Assembly (NCBI RefSeq): GCF_963931295.1
Contig: NZ_OZ007001.1
Location: forward strand, 2,497,001-2,561,000
Reading direction: 5' to 3'
Length of the DNA stretch: 64,000 nt
From: an uncultured Mailhella sp.
GTDB taxonomy: Bacteria; Desulfobacterota; Desulfovibrionia; Desulfovibrionales; Desulfovibrionaceae
The notes under the pieces were generated by a model, which saw nothing but the letters and a program-made list of their open reading frames with translations, was not told the DNA's origin and made no database searches. The position numbers were made by a program, and so were the translations under genes. Of the stretch, positions 43,563 through 53,121 are shown piece after piece; position 1 is the stretch's first letter, and the number at the start of each line of letters is the position of its first letter.

Positions 43563-44969
43563 ATGAGTCAGGACCAGAAAGCCACCGAAATGGGCACGAA
43601 GGGGGTCGGCCGCCTCCTTCTTGAGTATTCCATACCCGCCATTCTGGGCATGGTGATTGTGGCCCTCAATCAGATCATTTCCAGCATCTATATCGGCCAC
43701 GGTGTGGGACATCTGGCGCTTGCCGCCATGGCGGTCACGTTTCCGCTGGTCAACCTGCTCATGGCCTTTTGTCTGCTGGTGGCCGTGGGCTGCGCAGCGC
43801 TGTGTTCCATCGAGCTCGGCAGGAAGGATATGGAAAAGGCCCGCAGCATGCTGGGGCATTCCGTGCTGCTGGAAATCATCTTCGGCCTGTTCTTCGGCGT
43901 CGTGTTCTGGATTTTTCTCGATCCGCTGCTCATGTTCTTCGGAGCCAGCGGCGAAACGTTGCGCTACGCGCACGAGTTCATGATGCCCCTCGTGCTGCTC
44001 TCGCCCCTGAGCTTTCTCATGCTGGGCTTCAACTTCCTCGCCCGCGCCACGGGCTATCCCAAAACGGCCATGATGACGGCGCTGCTCTCTTCCGTGGGCA
44101 TCGTGGCCTTTTCGCCCATCTTCATCTACTGGTGGGGTTGGGGCATGTACGGCGCGGCCTGGGCCCAGATCGCCGGTCAGACCATGTCCGTCATATGGCT
44201 GGTGGCGCATTTTGCGCGCAAAAGTTCGCTCATCCATTTTCAGAAGGACATCTGGAAGCTGAGCTGGACGGCCTTTCGCAGAATTCTGGCCATCGGCATG
44301 GCGCCCTTCCTCATCAACTTCTGCGCCTGCATCGTGGTGGTCATCATCAACCGCGCCCTGAAGGAATACGGCGGCGATCTCGCCATCGGCGCGTTCGGCA
44401 TTCTGAACCGTCTGCTCATGCTCTTTGCCATGAGCGTCATCGGTCTCGGTCAGGGCATGCAGCCCATCATCGGCTTCAACTTCGGGGCCAAAAAGCCCGA
44501 ACGCGTGCGCCTCGCCCTCAAGTACGGCATGCTGAGCGCCACGGCCATCACGCTGGTGGGCATGCTCGGTTCGTGGTTCTTCCCCGAATTTCTGGTGCGC
44601 ATCTTTACCGATCACGGCCCCCTCGTGGAAGTTTCGACCACGGCTCTGCGCATCACCGGCGGCCTGTTCATCTTCGTGGGCCCGCAGATCATCATCGGCA
44701 CCTATTTTCAGTCCATCGGTCAGGCCAAAATCGCCAGCGTGGTGTCGCTGTGCCGTCAGATGATATGCCTGGTGCCCGCGCTGCTCGTCTTGCCCCTGTT
44801 CTTCGGGCTGACCGGCGTGTGGCTGAGCATTCCGCTGGCGGACTTCATCGGCTGCATGGTGGCCGCCTACTTCCTCTATCTTTCGATGCGCGCCGAGGAC
44901 AATCCCTGCATGCAGGGAGATCCTGAATGCAAGCCGCCGTCGAAGTTCTTCAAGCCCAAGGAACTGTAG
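43563..44969 (+). CDS. MATE family multidrug/metabolite efflux transporter
   Basis: A 468-residue membrane protein with about twelve hydrophobic segments. GVGRLLLEYSIPAILGMVIVAL starts the first segment, and the repeated NxxxxIGFNFGAKKPERVR motif marks the second half. GFNFLARATGYPKTAMM and GLGQGMQPIIGFN are typical of MATE proteins in anaerobes. I start at MSQDQKATEM because GGAGGG lies six bases before it; the frame is open further upstream without a good site. A terminator follows. Regulation by the upstream TetR protein is likely. Confidence 0.93.
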   Translation: MSQDQKATEMGTKGVGRLLLEYSIPAILGMVIVALNQIISSIYIGHGVGHLALAAMAVTFPLVNLLMAFCLLVAVGCAALCSIELGRKDMEKARSMLGHSVLLEIIFGLFFGVVFWIFLDPLLMFFGASGETLRYAHEFMMPLVLLSPLSFLMLGFNFLARATGYPKTAMMTALLSSVGIVAFSPIFIYWWGWGMYGAAWAQIAGQTMSVIWLVAHFARKSSLIHFQKDIWKLSWTAFRRILAIGMAPFLINFCACIVVVIINRALKEYGGDLAIGAFGILNRLLMLFAMSVIGLGQGMQPIIGFNFGAKKPERVRLALKYGMLSATAITLVGMLGSWFFPEFLVRIFTDHGPLVEVSTTALRITGGLFIFVGPQIIIGTYFQSIGQAKIASVVSLCRQMICLVPALLVLPLFFGLTGVWLSIPLADFIGCMVAAYFLYLSMRAEDNPCMQGDPECKPPSKFFKPKEL

Positions 44970-45045
44970 TTTGCGCATTGCAGGGGCGGCGTCTCTCGAT
45001 GGCGACCCCTGCAGCGGGCGTTCGGCATCGCGAACAACGATGAAC

Positions 45046-45095
45046 AAAGGCCGATCGGCGTGATTCTCTTTCGGGAGTGCGTCGGTCGGCCTTTT
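45046..45095 (+). terminator. Terminator of the MATE gene
   Basis: AAAGGCCGA and TCGGCCTTT form a stem around a long centre, followed by TTG. Confidence 0.65.
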
Positions 45096-45416
45096 GTCGC
45101 TCTGTGTTTTTGGGCTTCGGCAGGGCGGCGAGAGCCTGCGCGAGGGGCTGCCGTTGCCGGTCTGATGTTTAGGCTCATTGAAGGAGCGCCGGAGACGGAA
45201 CGCGCCTGCGCGCAGGTCTTTTTTTTTGTCGGCTGATTTTCGCTTTGTGCAGGGAGCGAGGGCGACCGCGGGCGGTCATTCTGCCGCGTCCTGCCGGGCC
45301 GTCGCACCGTGTTTTGCCGTACTGCGCCTTTGCACCGCTCTTAGCCGAAGGAGAAAAGCTCCGATCCGTGGGGATACGGGGCGAAAAGGCATGTTTTGTC
45401 GCTCTGCGGCTGGCGA
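45096..45416. other. Spacer between the convergent MATE and thiE genes
   Basis: About 320 bases without a coding signal. A clear thiE terminator is not visible in it. Confidence 0.45.
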
Positions 45417-46049
45417 TCAGCGGAACGCGGTCAAAAGATTCCGGGCCGCCTTTTCGGGATCCGGCGCGGAGCACAGTTCCGAAACCACGGCCAGACTGTG
45501 CGCTCCCGCGGCCACGACCTCGGAGGCGTTGCGGGCGTGAATGCCGCCGATGGCCACCAGTCTGAGCGGGGAGTGTTCCCGCGCCCAGCGCAGGCCGTCC
45601 AGGCCCCATGGCGTGTGGGTGTCGGTTTTGGTGGGCGTGGCGAAAATGGGGCTGAGCCCCACGTAGTCGATGTCGAGCCTTTCGGCGGCGAGCAGCTCTT
45701 CCCGCGTTTCCACGGAGAGGCCGACGATGGCGTCCGGCCCCATGAGGCGGCGCGCGTCTTCCGGCGGCAGATCGCTCTGTCCTACGTGCAGTCCGGCGGC
45801 TCCGCAGGCGAGCGCGATGTCGGCCCTGTCGTTGATGATGAGCGGAATGCCGAGCGGCTGAATGCGCGAAGCAAGGGCGCGGGCCAGTTCCAGAAATTCG
45901 CGGGACGTGGCGTGCTTTTCTCTGAGCTGCACCGCGCCTGCGCCTCCGCGCACGGCGGCAAGCACCACCTCGTCCAGCGGTCGGCCGAGGCACAGGTCCC
46001 GGTCCGTGACGAGATAGACGCGGTAGTCGGTATGCGTTCTCCAGTTCAT
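45417..46049 (-). CDS. thiE: Thiamine-phosphate synthase
   Basis: A 210-residue TIM-barrel enzyme that joins hydroxymethylpyrimidine pyrophosphate and thiazole phosphate. It shows the family order YLVTDRDLCLGR, GGAGAVQLREKHATSREFLELA, IIINDRADIALACGAAGLHVGQSDL, YVGLSPIFATPTKTDT and VAIGGIHARNASEVVAAGA, all with intact substrate and phosphate loops. The start MNWRTHTDYRVYL has GAGGT before it. It lies 211 bases after thiM. No TPP riboswitch is visible upstream of thiE or of the maf-thiM-thiE group. Confidence 0.95.
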   Translation of the reverse strand: MNWRTHTDYRVYLVTDRDLCLGRPLDEVVLAAVRGGAGAVQLREKHATSREFLELARALASRIQPLGIPLIINDRADIALACGAAGLHVGQSDLPPEDARRLMGPDAIVGLSVETREELLAAERLDIDYVGLSPIFATPTKTDTHTPWGLDGLRWAREHSPLRLVAIGGIHARNASEVVAAGAHSLAVVSELCSAPDPEKAARNLLTAFR

Positions 46050-46260
46050 CAGTGACCTCGATGTTCCGGCGGCGGGCCCCCGGATGTCAGGTGAAAAGAT
46101 TGTCCGCGCATTGCGGAAATATCCGCGGGCAGAAGGCGGCGTATTCTTGCCTGCCCCTGCGCCTGAACGCAGGCTGGAAGGGCAGCGCCGGGCAGCGTGC
46201 ATCGTGCCGGAAGCGCAAGGGGCGCGGGGCGGTAACTTCGCAGACGCCCCGCGGTCACGC

Positions 46261-47082
46261 TCAGCGCGCGGAGCTCTCGAGTCTGTGGACTCTCGATGCG
46301 GCGTCTTCGGGATCCAGAAGATAGAGCTCGTCCAGAAAGGCGGGCAGAAAGCTGCCGGGGCCCTTGGCGCGCGCTCCGGCCTTTTCTCCGGCGGAAGCCA
46401 TCACGGCCATGGCCGCGGCGGCCGCGATGAGGCGGTCCTTGCACACGGCGGCGTAGGCTCCGGTGACGGCGGAAGCGGAACAGCCCATGCCCGTGACCAG
46501 CGGCATGAGCGGCGAGCCGCCTTCCACGACAAGATCGGCGCTGCCGTCGGTAATGAGGTCGCGCGAGCCGCTCACGCTCACCACGCAGCCGAAGCGGCGG
46601 GCCAGCTCATGGGCGGCGTCCAGCGCTTCGTCGCTGCTGTTGCGGCTGTCCACGCCCTTGGTGGCCACCTTGTCGGCCGAGCGTATTTCCGCGGCAAGCG
46701 CCATGATTTCAGAAGCGTTGCCGCGCAGAATGTCCGGGCGCACCAGATCGAGCAGGCGCAGCGCGGAACGGGTGCGCAGGCCGGAGGCTCCGGCTCCCAC
46801 CGGATCCAGCACCACGGGCTTTCCCTTTTTCTTCATGAGCGTGCCGGCAAGCTCCATGCTGTCCAGCCAGGAAGGATCGAGCGTGCCGATGTTGAGCACA
46901 AGGGCGGAATCAATGTTGGTGAGATCGTCCATTTCCTCGGCCGCATGCGCCATGAGGGGCGAGGCGTGCGCGGCGAGCAGGGCGTTGGCCGACACCTGCA
47001 TGACCACGAAGTTCGTGATGCTGTGGACCAGAGGCACGTTTTCGTACACGGCGCGGATGGCGTCCGTAATCTGCTGTTTCAT
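46261..47082 (-). CDS. thiM: Hydroxyethylthiazole kinase
   Basis: A 273-residue ribokinase-like enzyme that phosphorylates hydroxyethylthiazole in thiamine salvage. PLVHSITNFVVMQVSANALLA, KPVVLDPVGAGAS, RGNASEIMAL, VATKGVDS and GSPLMPLVTGMGCSASA are all diagnostic. The last carries the catalytic cysteine. Its ATG overlaps the maf stop (ATGA), indicating coupling, and GGGAG precedes it. With thiE it makes thiamine phosphate from salvaged thiazole. Confidence 0.95.
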   Translation of the reverse strand: MKQQITDAIRAVYENVPLVHSITNFVVMQVSANALLAAHASPLMAHAAEEMDDLTNIDSALVLNIGTLDPSWLDSMELAGTLMKKKGKPVVLDPVGAGASGLRTRSALRLLDLVRPDILRGNASEIMALAAEIRSADKVATKGVDSRNSSDEALDAAHELARRFGCVVSVSGSRDLITDGSADLVVEGGSPLMPLVTGMGCSASAVTGAYAAVCKDRLIAAAAAMAVMASAGEKAGARAKGPGSFLPAFLDELYLLDPEDAASRVHRLESSAR

Positions 47083-47720
47083 GAGAACTCCCGTAAAGAA
47101 GTGTTCAGGCCGAGAACGCCCGCCCGGAGCAGGCGTTCCAGCACGATGTTGAGAGGCAGGCCCACCACCGTGGACCAGGATCCTTCTATGGCGCTGACCA
47201 GAAAGGCGCCGCCGTCCTGAATGCCGTAGGAACCGGCCTTGTCCAGCGGATCGCCGCTGTCGGCGTAGGCTTCCAGCACGGGAAGCGGCCAGGGCGCAAA
47301 GGTGACCTTCGTCATGTCGTCGAAGCACTCCACGTGATTGTCCATGGCGAGGCAGCAGGAAGTGACCACTTCGTGCGTGCGGCCGGAAAGGCGCGAGAGC
47401 ATGGCGACGGCGTCGTTCCTGTCGCGGGGCTTGCCGAGAATGGAGGCTCCTTCCTCATCGCGGAGAATGACGATGGTGTCGGCGGAGAGCACGGCGGGGC
47501 GGTCGGTGCGGCCGGAAAGTTCGCTGAGCACGAAGCGGGACTTCGCTTCCGCGCAGCGGGCCGCGTAGGCTCGCGGATCTTCGCCCGGTTTGGGACGCGG
47601 TTCGGGACAGGCGGCGGGATGAACGTCGAAGCTGAGGCCCACGCCTTCCAGAAAGGCGCGGCGCCTGGGCGAGCCGGAAGCGAGAACAAGGGGGCGGAGC
47701 ATGGTGAAGGCGCTGGTCAT
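47079..47720 (-). CDS. maf: Maf-like nucleotide pyrophosphatase
   Basis: A 213-residue house-cleaning nucleotide pyrophosphatase. VLASGSPRRRAFLEGVGL is the family's nucleotide-binding start, followed by SADTIVILRDEEG with the catalytic aspartate, GKPRDRNDAVAMLSRLSGRTHEV and DKAGSYGIQDGGAFLVSAIEGSWSTVVGLP. The start codon choice between 47720 and 47702 is uncertain. I prefer 47720 because the ATG at 47702 has no ribosome site. It is coupled to thiM. Confidence 0.92.
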   Translation of the reverse strand: MTSAFTMLRPLVLASGSPRRRAFLEGVGLSFDVHPAACPEPRPKPGEDPRAYAARCAEAKSRFVLSELSGRTDRPAVLSADTIVILRDEEGASILGKPRDRNDAVAMLSRLSGRTHEVVTSCCLAMDNHVECFDDMTKVTFAPWPLPVLEAYADSGDPLDKAGSYGIQDGGAFLVSAIEGSWSTVVGLPLNIVLERLLRAGVLGLNTSLREFS

Positions 47721-47900
47721 GAAAAATCCGTAACGTTGAAGGGAGCGCGCGGCAGCGGCGCGGCGGATGCAAAAAACAAGACTGCGTCCGCGCAAAAGGC
47801 GCGTCGGTCGCCGGAAAAACGGAACGCAGACATGGGGTTCAGGGCAGAGTTTTAACGCCTCCCGCATAAAAAGCAATCCCGGAAGGGGGCGACGGCGCTC

Positions 47901-47929
47901 TTGGCTACGGAACATTAATAGTATATGAT
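47901..47929 (+). promoter_or_regulatory. Promoter of argD
   Basis: TTGGCT, 17 bases, TATGAT, about 65 bases before the start codon. Confidence 0.6.
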
Positions 47930-47994
47930 ACCCGCGTTCCTTGCGACTGCGATGGTCCTGGAACGGGAAAATACAAGTTTCACGAGGAAATCAG

Positions 47995-49200
47995 ATGAGC
48001 GAAGCTTTCGAAAGACTGAAGGAAAGGGAAAAGGCCTTTATGTGCCGGACGTACTCGCGTTATCCGCTGGGCATAGTCCGAGGCAAGGGCTCCCGCCTCT
48101 GGGACGTGGACGGCAAGGAATACGTCGACCTGCTGGCCGGCATTGCCGTCATCGGCCTCGGCCACTGCAACGAGGAAATAGCGGAGGTCATGGAAAGGCA
48201 GTCGCGAAAGCTGGTGCATGTGAGCAACCTCTTTTATCAGGAAGAACAGCTCAACTACGCGGAAAAGCTGCTTTCCACCAGCCATGCGGGCAAGGTGTTC
48301 TTCTGCAACTCCGGCGCGGAAAGCAATGAAGCGGCCATCAAGATCGCCAGACGCTATCAGCGCGTGGTGAAGGGGCGCGAGGCGTGGGAGGTCATTACCC
48401 TGACCAACTGCTTCCACGGCCGCACGCTGGCCACGCTGGCGGCCACGGGCAAGCACACCGAAGGCTTCGAGCCGGAAACGCCCGGCTTCGGCCGCGTGCA
48501 GTGGGGCGATCTGGACGCCCTGGAAAAGGCCATCAAGCCCACTACGGCGGCCGTGCTCTTTGAAGCCATTCAGGGCGAGGGCGGCATCATTCCCGTGACG
48601 CAGGAATATGCCGACGGCGTCGTCGACATCTGCCGCCGTCACGGCGTGCTCGTCATGTGCGACGAAGTGCAGGCCGGCATGGGCCGCAGCGGCAAGTGGT
48701 GGGGCTTCCAGAACTTCAATCTCAAGCCCGACGTGTTCACGAGCGCCAAGTCCATGGCCAACGGTCTGCCTCTCGGCGCCATGATGGCCACCGACGAAGT
48801 GGCGCAGGGCTTCGACTACGGCAGCCACGCCACCACCTTCGGCGGCGGCGCGCTGGTGACGGCCGTGGGCCTCAAGGTGCTGGAAATCATGGAGCGCGAT
48901 CACCTTGTGGAACGCGCGGCTACGCTTGGCGAGCGCGCCCGCGCCCGTTTCCGTGAACTCGGCGAAAGACTGCCCGGCGTGATCCGCGACGTGCGCGGCC
49001 TCGGTCTGCTCATCGGCGTGGAACTGAACATGTCCGACGAAAAGGCGAAAAAGGTGTGGCTGGAACTCATGAACCGCGGGTTCATCCTCAATCTTACCTA
49101 CGGTCCCACGCTGCGTCTGCTGCCTCCGCTGACCATTGACGAAGCCGATCTCGACGCCTTTACCGAAACGCTCGAAGCGGTGCTCCGCCAGATGGCGTGA
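47995..49200 (+). CDS. argD: Acetylornithine aminotransferase
   Basis: A 401-residue class III PLP aminotransferase of arginine synthesis, possibly also acting as succinyl-diaminopimelate aminotransferase. It has the order RLWDVDGKEYVDLLAGIAV, FFCNSGAESNEAAIKIAR, NCFHGRTLATLAATG, FEAIQGEGGI, VMCDEVQAGMGRSGK and the PLP lysine in TSAKSMANGLPLGAM. GAGG precedes the ATG, a promoter lies at 47901, and a strong terminator follows. Other class III aminotransferases are possible, but argD is the best fit. Confidence 0.92.
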   Translation: MSEAFERLKEREKAFMCRTYSRYPLGIVRGKGSRLWDVDGKEYVDLLAGIAVIGLGHCNEEIAEVMERQSRKLVHVSNLFYQEEQLNYAEKLLSTSHAGKVFFCNSGAESNEAAIKIARRYQRVVKGREAWEVITLTNCFHGRTLATLAATGKHTEGFEPETPGFGRVQWGDLDALEKAIKPTTAAVLFEAIQGEGGIIPVTQEYADGVVDICRRHGVLVMCDEVQAGMGRSGKWWGFQNFNLKPDVFTSAKSMANGLPLGAMMATDEVAQGFDYGSHATTFGGGALVTAVGLKVLEIMERDHLVERAATLGERARARFRELGERLPGVIRDVRGLGLLIGVELNMSDEKAKKVWLELMNRGFILNLTYGPTLRLLPPLTIDEADLDAFTETLEAVLRQMA

Positions 49201-49207
49201 TGTTCAT

Positions 49208-49233
49208 GCCCGGCCTTCGGGCCGGGCTTTTTT
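49208..49233 (+). terminator. Terminator of argD
   Basis: GCCCGGCC and GGGCCGGGC stem with a 3-base loop and six T. Confidence 0.92.
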
Positions 49234-49250
49234 GAAGGAGTTTGCTTTTC

Positions 49251-50519
49251 ATGGATCGCATCCTGAGACATGCCCGGGTGTATCGACCTTCCGGATTCGA
49301 GAAGGGCGACATCCTCATTCGGAACGGCAGAATAGAGCGCATTGCGCCGCAGATTCCTCCCATGGAGGGCGTGACGGAATCCGATATGAGCGGGTGTTGC
49401 ATTGTTCCCGGCCTTGTAGATGTTCATGTGCATCTGCGCGAGCCGGGTTTTTCATGCAAGGAAACCATACGCACGGGCACTCTGGCGGCCGCGCACGGGG
49501 GCTTCACCACGGTGTGCGCCATGCCCAATCTGAACCCCGTGCCCGACACGCTTGAGCATCTGGAAACGCAGCTTGAGATCATCCGGCGCGACGCCGTGAT
49601 TCATGTGCTGCCCTACGGGGCCATCACCATGGCGGAGGAAGGCCGCGAGCTTTCCGACATGGCGGCCATGGCTCCCTTTGTGGCGGGCTTTTCCGACGAC
49701 GGCCGCGGCGTGCAGGATAAAGGCATGATGCGCGAGGCCATGCAGGAAGCAAAGAGGCTCGGCAAGATCATCGCCGCGCACTGCGAGGTGAACAAGCTTC
49801 TTACGGGCGGCTGGATTCACGACGGCGAATACGCGAGAGCGCACGGACACCGGGGCATCAGCTCGGAGAGCGAGTGGGCGGAAGTGGCCCGCGACGCGGA
49901 GCTTGCAAAGGAAACGGGAGCCGCCTTTCACGCCTGCCACATTTCCACGAAGGAAAGCGTGGACATCATACGCCGCGCCCGGGCCGAAGGCGTGGACGCA
50001 ACCTGCGAGACGGGCCCGCACTATCTCGTGCTCTGCGACAAGGATCTGCAGGAGGACGGCCGCTTCAAGATGAATCCGCCCCTGCGCGGCGAAGAAGACA
50101 GGGATGCGCTCATTGCGGGCATTCTCGACGGCACCGTGAGCATGATAGCCACGGATCACGCACCGCACGAAGCCGAAGCCAAGAGCCGGGGCCTGGAGCG
50201 CAGCGCCATGGGCGTGGTCGGCCTCGAAACGTCCTTTGCGGTCATGCATACCTACTTTGTGAAGCGCGGCGTGCTTTCGCTCGAAAAGCTGGTGGAACTC
50301 ATGTCCGTGAATCCCGCGAAGCGTTTCGGCATCGGCTCGTTTCTGGAAGAAGGGCAGAGGGCGGATCTTGCCGTGTTCGATCTCTCCCGCGAATGGGTCG
50401 TGAATCCGGAGGAATTTTTGAGCAGGGGACGCGCCACGCCCTTTGCCGGACACACGCTCTACGGCCGCTGCGTGCTCACGCTCGTGAACGGCGAGGAAGC
50501 CTGGAACGAAAAGGCCTAG
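49251..50519 (+). CDS. pyrC: Dihydroorotase
   Basis: A 422-residue amidohydrolase of class I type that closes carbamoyl-aspartate to dihydroorotate. Metal ligands appear in PGLVDVHVHLREPGF (HxH), IAAHCEVNKLL, HACHISTKESV and MIATDHAPHEAEAK. AAGGAG lies ten bases before the ATG. The gene is first in a pyrimidine cluster running to pyrI, and the argD terminator separates it from argD, so a promoter must lie close by, but I cannot place it. Confidence 0.95.
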   Translation: MDRILRHARVYRPSGFEKGDILIRNGRIERIAPQIPPMEGVTESDMSGCCIVPGLVDVHVHLREPGFSCKETIRTGTLAAAHGGFTTVCAMPNLNPVPDTLEHLETQLEIIRRDAVIHVLPYGAITMAEEGRELSDMAAMAPFVAGFSDDGRGVQDKGMMREAMQEAKRLGKIIAAHCEVNKLLTGGWIHDGEYARAHGHRGISSESEWAEVARDAELAKETGAAFHACHISTKESVDIIRRARAEGVDATCETGPHYLVLCDKDLQEDGRFKMNPPLRGEEDRDALIAGILDGTVSMIATDHAPHEAEAKSRGLERSAMGVVGLETSFAVMHTYFVKRGVLSLEKLVELMSVNPAKRFGIGSFLEEGQRADLAVFDLSREWVVNPEEFLSRGRATPFAGHTLYGRCVLTLVNGEEAWNEKA

Positions 50520-50612
50520 CGCGGGCGGAACTCGCTTGTCGTTTCCGGCCTTGCGACCTCTGCGGCCTGCGCCGCGGGCCTTTTCTCCGCAAACAGAAAA
50601 CTCGGAGCCAGC

Positions 50613-51350
50613 ATGAAACAGGGAATATATACGATTGTCGAGCATACGCCGCTCACGAAGGACGTGTACCGCATGGTGCTTTCCGGCGACACGTCGGCCA
50701 TGACCATGCCGGGGCAGTTCGTGGAAATCAGTCTGCCGGGCTTTTTCCTGCGCCGTCCCATTTCCGTCTGCGACTATGACGAAAAGAGCATCACCATCAT
50801 TTACAAAGTGGTCGGCCAGGGCACGGACGCCATGGCGCGCATGAAGGAAGGCGAAACGCTTGACGTCATCGTCGGCCTCGGCCACGGTTTCGACGTGGAA
50901 AAAAGCGGCGATGCGCCGCTCCTCGTGGGCGGCGGCGTGGGCGTGCCCCCGCTGTTCCATCTGGCCAGGAAGCTTGTGGCCGCGGGGCGTTCCGTCACGG
51001 TCATTCTCGGCTTCAACAAGGCGGATGAAATCTTTTATGCCCGCGAGTTTGAAGCGCTCGGCGCGCGCGTTGTCGTCACCACCGTGGACGGCAGCGTGGG
51101 CGTGAAGGGCTTTGTGACCGACGCGCTTCCCGAACGCTACAGCCACGTGTACAGCTGCGGCCCCATGCCCATGCTGCGCGCGTTGTATCGGGCCACGCAG
51201 GGCGCAGGCGGCGAATTCAGTCTGGAAGAGCGCATGGGCTGCGGCTTCGGCGCGTGCATGGGGTGCAGCATCATGACCAGAGACGGCAGCAGACGCGTGT
51301 GCAAGGACGGACCCGTGTTCGACAAGGAGGTGCTCGAATGGCAGATCTGA
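50613..51350 (+). CDS. pyrK: Dihydroorotate dehydrogenase B, electron transfer subunit
   Basis: A 245-residue iron-sulfur flavoprotein that passes electrons from PyrD to NAD+. The FAD site is in PISVCDYDEKSITIIYKVVG. The NAD-binding glycines are in LLVGGGVGVPPLFHLA and YSCGPMPMLRAL. The [2Fe-2S] ligands are in ERMGCGFGACMGC and a final cysteine in RRVCKDGPVFD. It overlaps pyrD by 13 bases. This means the cell uses the class 1B, NAD-linked enzyme. Confidence 0.95.
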   Translation: MKQGIYTIVEHTPLTKDVYRMVLSGDTSAMTMPGQFVEISLPGFFLRRPISVCDYDEKSITIIYKVVGQGTDAMARMKEGETLDVIVGLGHGFDVEKSGDAPLLVGGGVGVPPLFHLARKLVAAGRSVTVILGFNKADEIFYAREFEALGARVVVTTVDGSVGVKGFVTDALPERYSHVYSCGPMPMLRALYRATQGAGGEFSLEERMGCGFGACMGCSIMTRDGSRRVCKDGPVFDKEVLEWQI

Positions 51351-52249
51351 AAGTAACGCTCAGCGGTCTGGAACTGGACAATCCGCTCATTCCGGCCAGC
51401 GGCACCTTCGGCTACGGATACGAGTTCGCCGAACTTTACGACATCAACATGCTCGGTTCCTTTTCCTTCAAGGGAACCACGCTGGAGCCGCGCTTCGGCA
51501 ACCCCACGCCCCGCATCGCGGAAACGCCCGCCGGCATGATCAACGCCGTGGGCATGCAGAATCCCGGCATCGACAGGGTCATCAACGAGGAGCTTCCGCG
51601 ACTCAAAAAGTGCTTCCACAAGAAGGTCATCGCCAACATCGGCGGCTTTTCCGTGGACGAATACGCCGAGTGCTGCGCCCGCATCGACGGCGAAGAGCAG
51701 GTGGGACTCATTGAAGTGAACGTGAGCTGCCCCAACGTACACAACGGCTGCATGAGCTTCGGCACCGATCCGCTCGGCATTTCCGCCGTGACGAAGGCCG
51801 TGAAGGCCGTGACCACCAAGCCCGTGTACGTGAAGCTCTCGCCCAACGTCACGGACATCGTGCCTCTGGCCGCAGCCGCCGCCGAAGCCGGAGCCGACGG
51901 CATAAGCCTCATCAACACGCTGCTCGGCATGCGCATCGACCTGCGCACGAGAAAGCCCGTCATCGCCAACAAGATGGGCGGTTTTTCCGGCAGCGCCATC
52001 CTGCCCGTGGCGCTGCGCATGGTGTATCAGGTGTACGAGGCCGTCAAGCTGCCCATCATCGGCATGGGCGGCATAAGCTCGGCGCGCGACGTGGTGGAAA
52101 TGATGCTGGCGGGCGCCACGGCCGTGGAAATCGGCGCGGCCAATCTGGTTGATCCGTGGGCGTGCCCGAAAATCCTCGCCGAACTGCCTTCCGTCATGGC
52201 TCAGTACGGCATAACCTCCCTCAGGGACATCATCGGAGGAGCGCACTGA
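51338..52249 (+). CDS. pyrD: Dihydroorotate dehydrogenase B, catalytic subunit
   Basis: A 303-residue FMN barrel that oxidises dihydroorotate. [28 protein letters not shown] and [12 protein letters not shown] include the FMN- and substrate-binding residues, with the catalytic cysteine in the VSCPN loop. [11 protein letters not shown] and [21 protein letters not shown] close the barrel. AAGGAGG lies before the ATG inside the end of pyrK, so the two subunits are translationally coupled. The stop overlaps the pyrF start (TGATG). Confidence 0.96.
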   Translation: MADLKVTLSGLELDNPLIPASGTFGYGYEFAELYDINMLGSFSFKGTTLEPRFGNPTPRIAETPAGMINAVGMQNPGIDRVINEELPRLKKCFHKKVIANIGGFSVDEYAECCARIDGEEQVGLIEVNVSCPNVHNGCMSFGTDPLGISAVTKAVKAVTTKPVYVKLSPNVTDIVPLAAAAAEAGADGISLINTLLGMRIDLRTRKPVIANKMGGFSGSAILPVALRMVYQVYEAVKLPIIGMGGISSARDVVEMMLAGATAVEIGAANLVDPWACPKILAELPSVMAQYGITSLRDIIGGAH

Positions 52250-52956
52250 TGCGTAATCTCAACAAGGACGTCATGGTGGCCTGCGACTTCAGCAGCAAGG
52301 CGGAAGTCATGGATTTTCTCGACCTCTTCACCGAGGAGAAGCCCTTCGTGAAGATCGGCATGGAACTCTACTATGCCGAAGGCCCCGACATCGTGCGCGC
52401 CGTCAAGGCCCGGGGACACAGAATTTTTCTCGACCTCAAGCTGCACGACATTCCGAACACCGTGCGCAAGGCCATGGCCGTGCTCTCCGCGCTCGACGTG
52501 GACATGTGCAATCTGCACGCCGCAGGCACCGTGCCCATGATGGAGGAGGCGCTCAAGGGCCTTACCCGCGCAGACGGCACGCGTCCTCTGCTCATCGCCG
52601 TCACGCAGCTCACCTCCACGAGCGAAGAGCGCATGCGCGAAGATCTGCTCATCGAGCGCCCCATGGAGGAAGTGGTCATGCACTACGCCTCCCGCGCCCG
52701 TGCGGCGGGCCTCGATGGCGTGGTCTGTTCTCCGCTGGAAGCGGGAAAGGTGCATGACGCGTGCGGCAGCGACTTTCTTACCGTGACCCCCGGCGTGCGC
52801 TTCGCCGACGGCGACAAGGGCGATCAGGTGCGCGTGACCACCCCCGCCCGCGCCCGCGAACTCGGGTCCGATTTCATCGTGGTGGGCCGCCCCATCACGC
52901 AGGCGGACGATCCCGTGGCGGCCTATCGCCGCTGCGTCAGGGAATTTCTCGGGTAG
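52249..52956 (+). CDS. pyrF: Orotidine 5'-phosphate decarboxylase
   Basis: A 235-residue barrel that makes UMP. The key catalytic motif [13 protein letters not shown] is present, preceded by VMVACDF and [11 protein letters not shown] and followed by [15 protein letters not shown] and [13 protein letters not shown]. The start codon overlaps the pyrD stop by one base and uses GGAGGAG as ribosome site. Confidence 0.96.
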   Translation: MRNLNKDVMVACDFSSKAEVMDFLDLFTEEKPFVKIGMELYYAEGPDIVRAVKARGHRIFLDLKLHDIPNTVRKAMAVLSALDVDMCNLHAAGTVPMMEEALKGLTRADGTRPLLIAVTQLTSTSEERMREDLLIERPMEEVVMHYASRARAAGLDGVVCSPLEAGKVHDACGSDFLTVTPGVRFADGDKGDQVRVTTPARARELGSDFIVVGRPITQADDPVAAYRRCVREFLG

Positions 52957-53008
52957 CTTGAAGCGGACGGCGCCTTCCGCCTCACAACGGACGCAGAGTT
53001 CGCCGTAT

Positions 53009-53028
53009 TGCCGGACGGTTGTCCGGCA
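53009..53028 (+). promoter_or_regulatory. Hairpin in the pyrF-pyrE gap
   Basis: TGCCGGAC and GTCCGGCA form a perfect 8-bp stem with a 4-base loop, about 95 bases before the pyrE start. No T-run follows directly, so it may be an attenuator arm, an mRNA processing site or a weak terminator. Confidence 0.35.
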
Positions 53029-53121
53029 GGCATTGTGTTGCGCCGTTCCTTCACGCATGCCCTTTTTCAGCCTTCGCCCGGCAGGGCGCAGGGCTTACCT
53101 CATCTACAAGGAGCCATCCTC

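Noticed and set aside
46050..46260. TPP riboswitch upstream of thiE
   Set aside because: No CTGAGA or related conserved segments on the minus strand.
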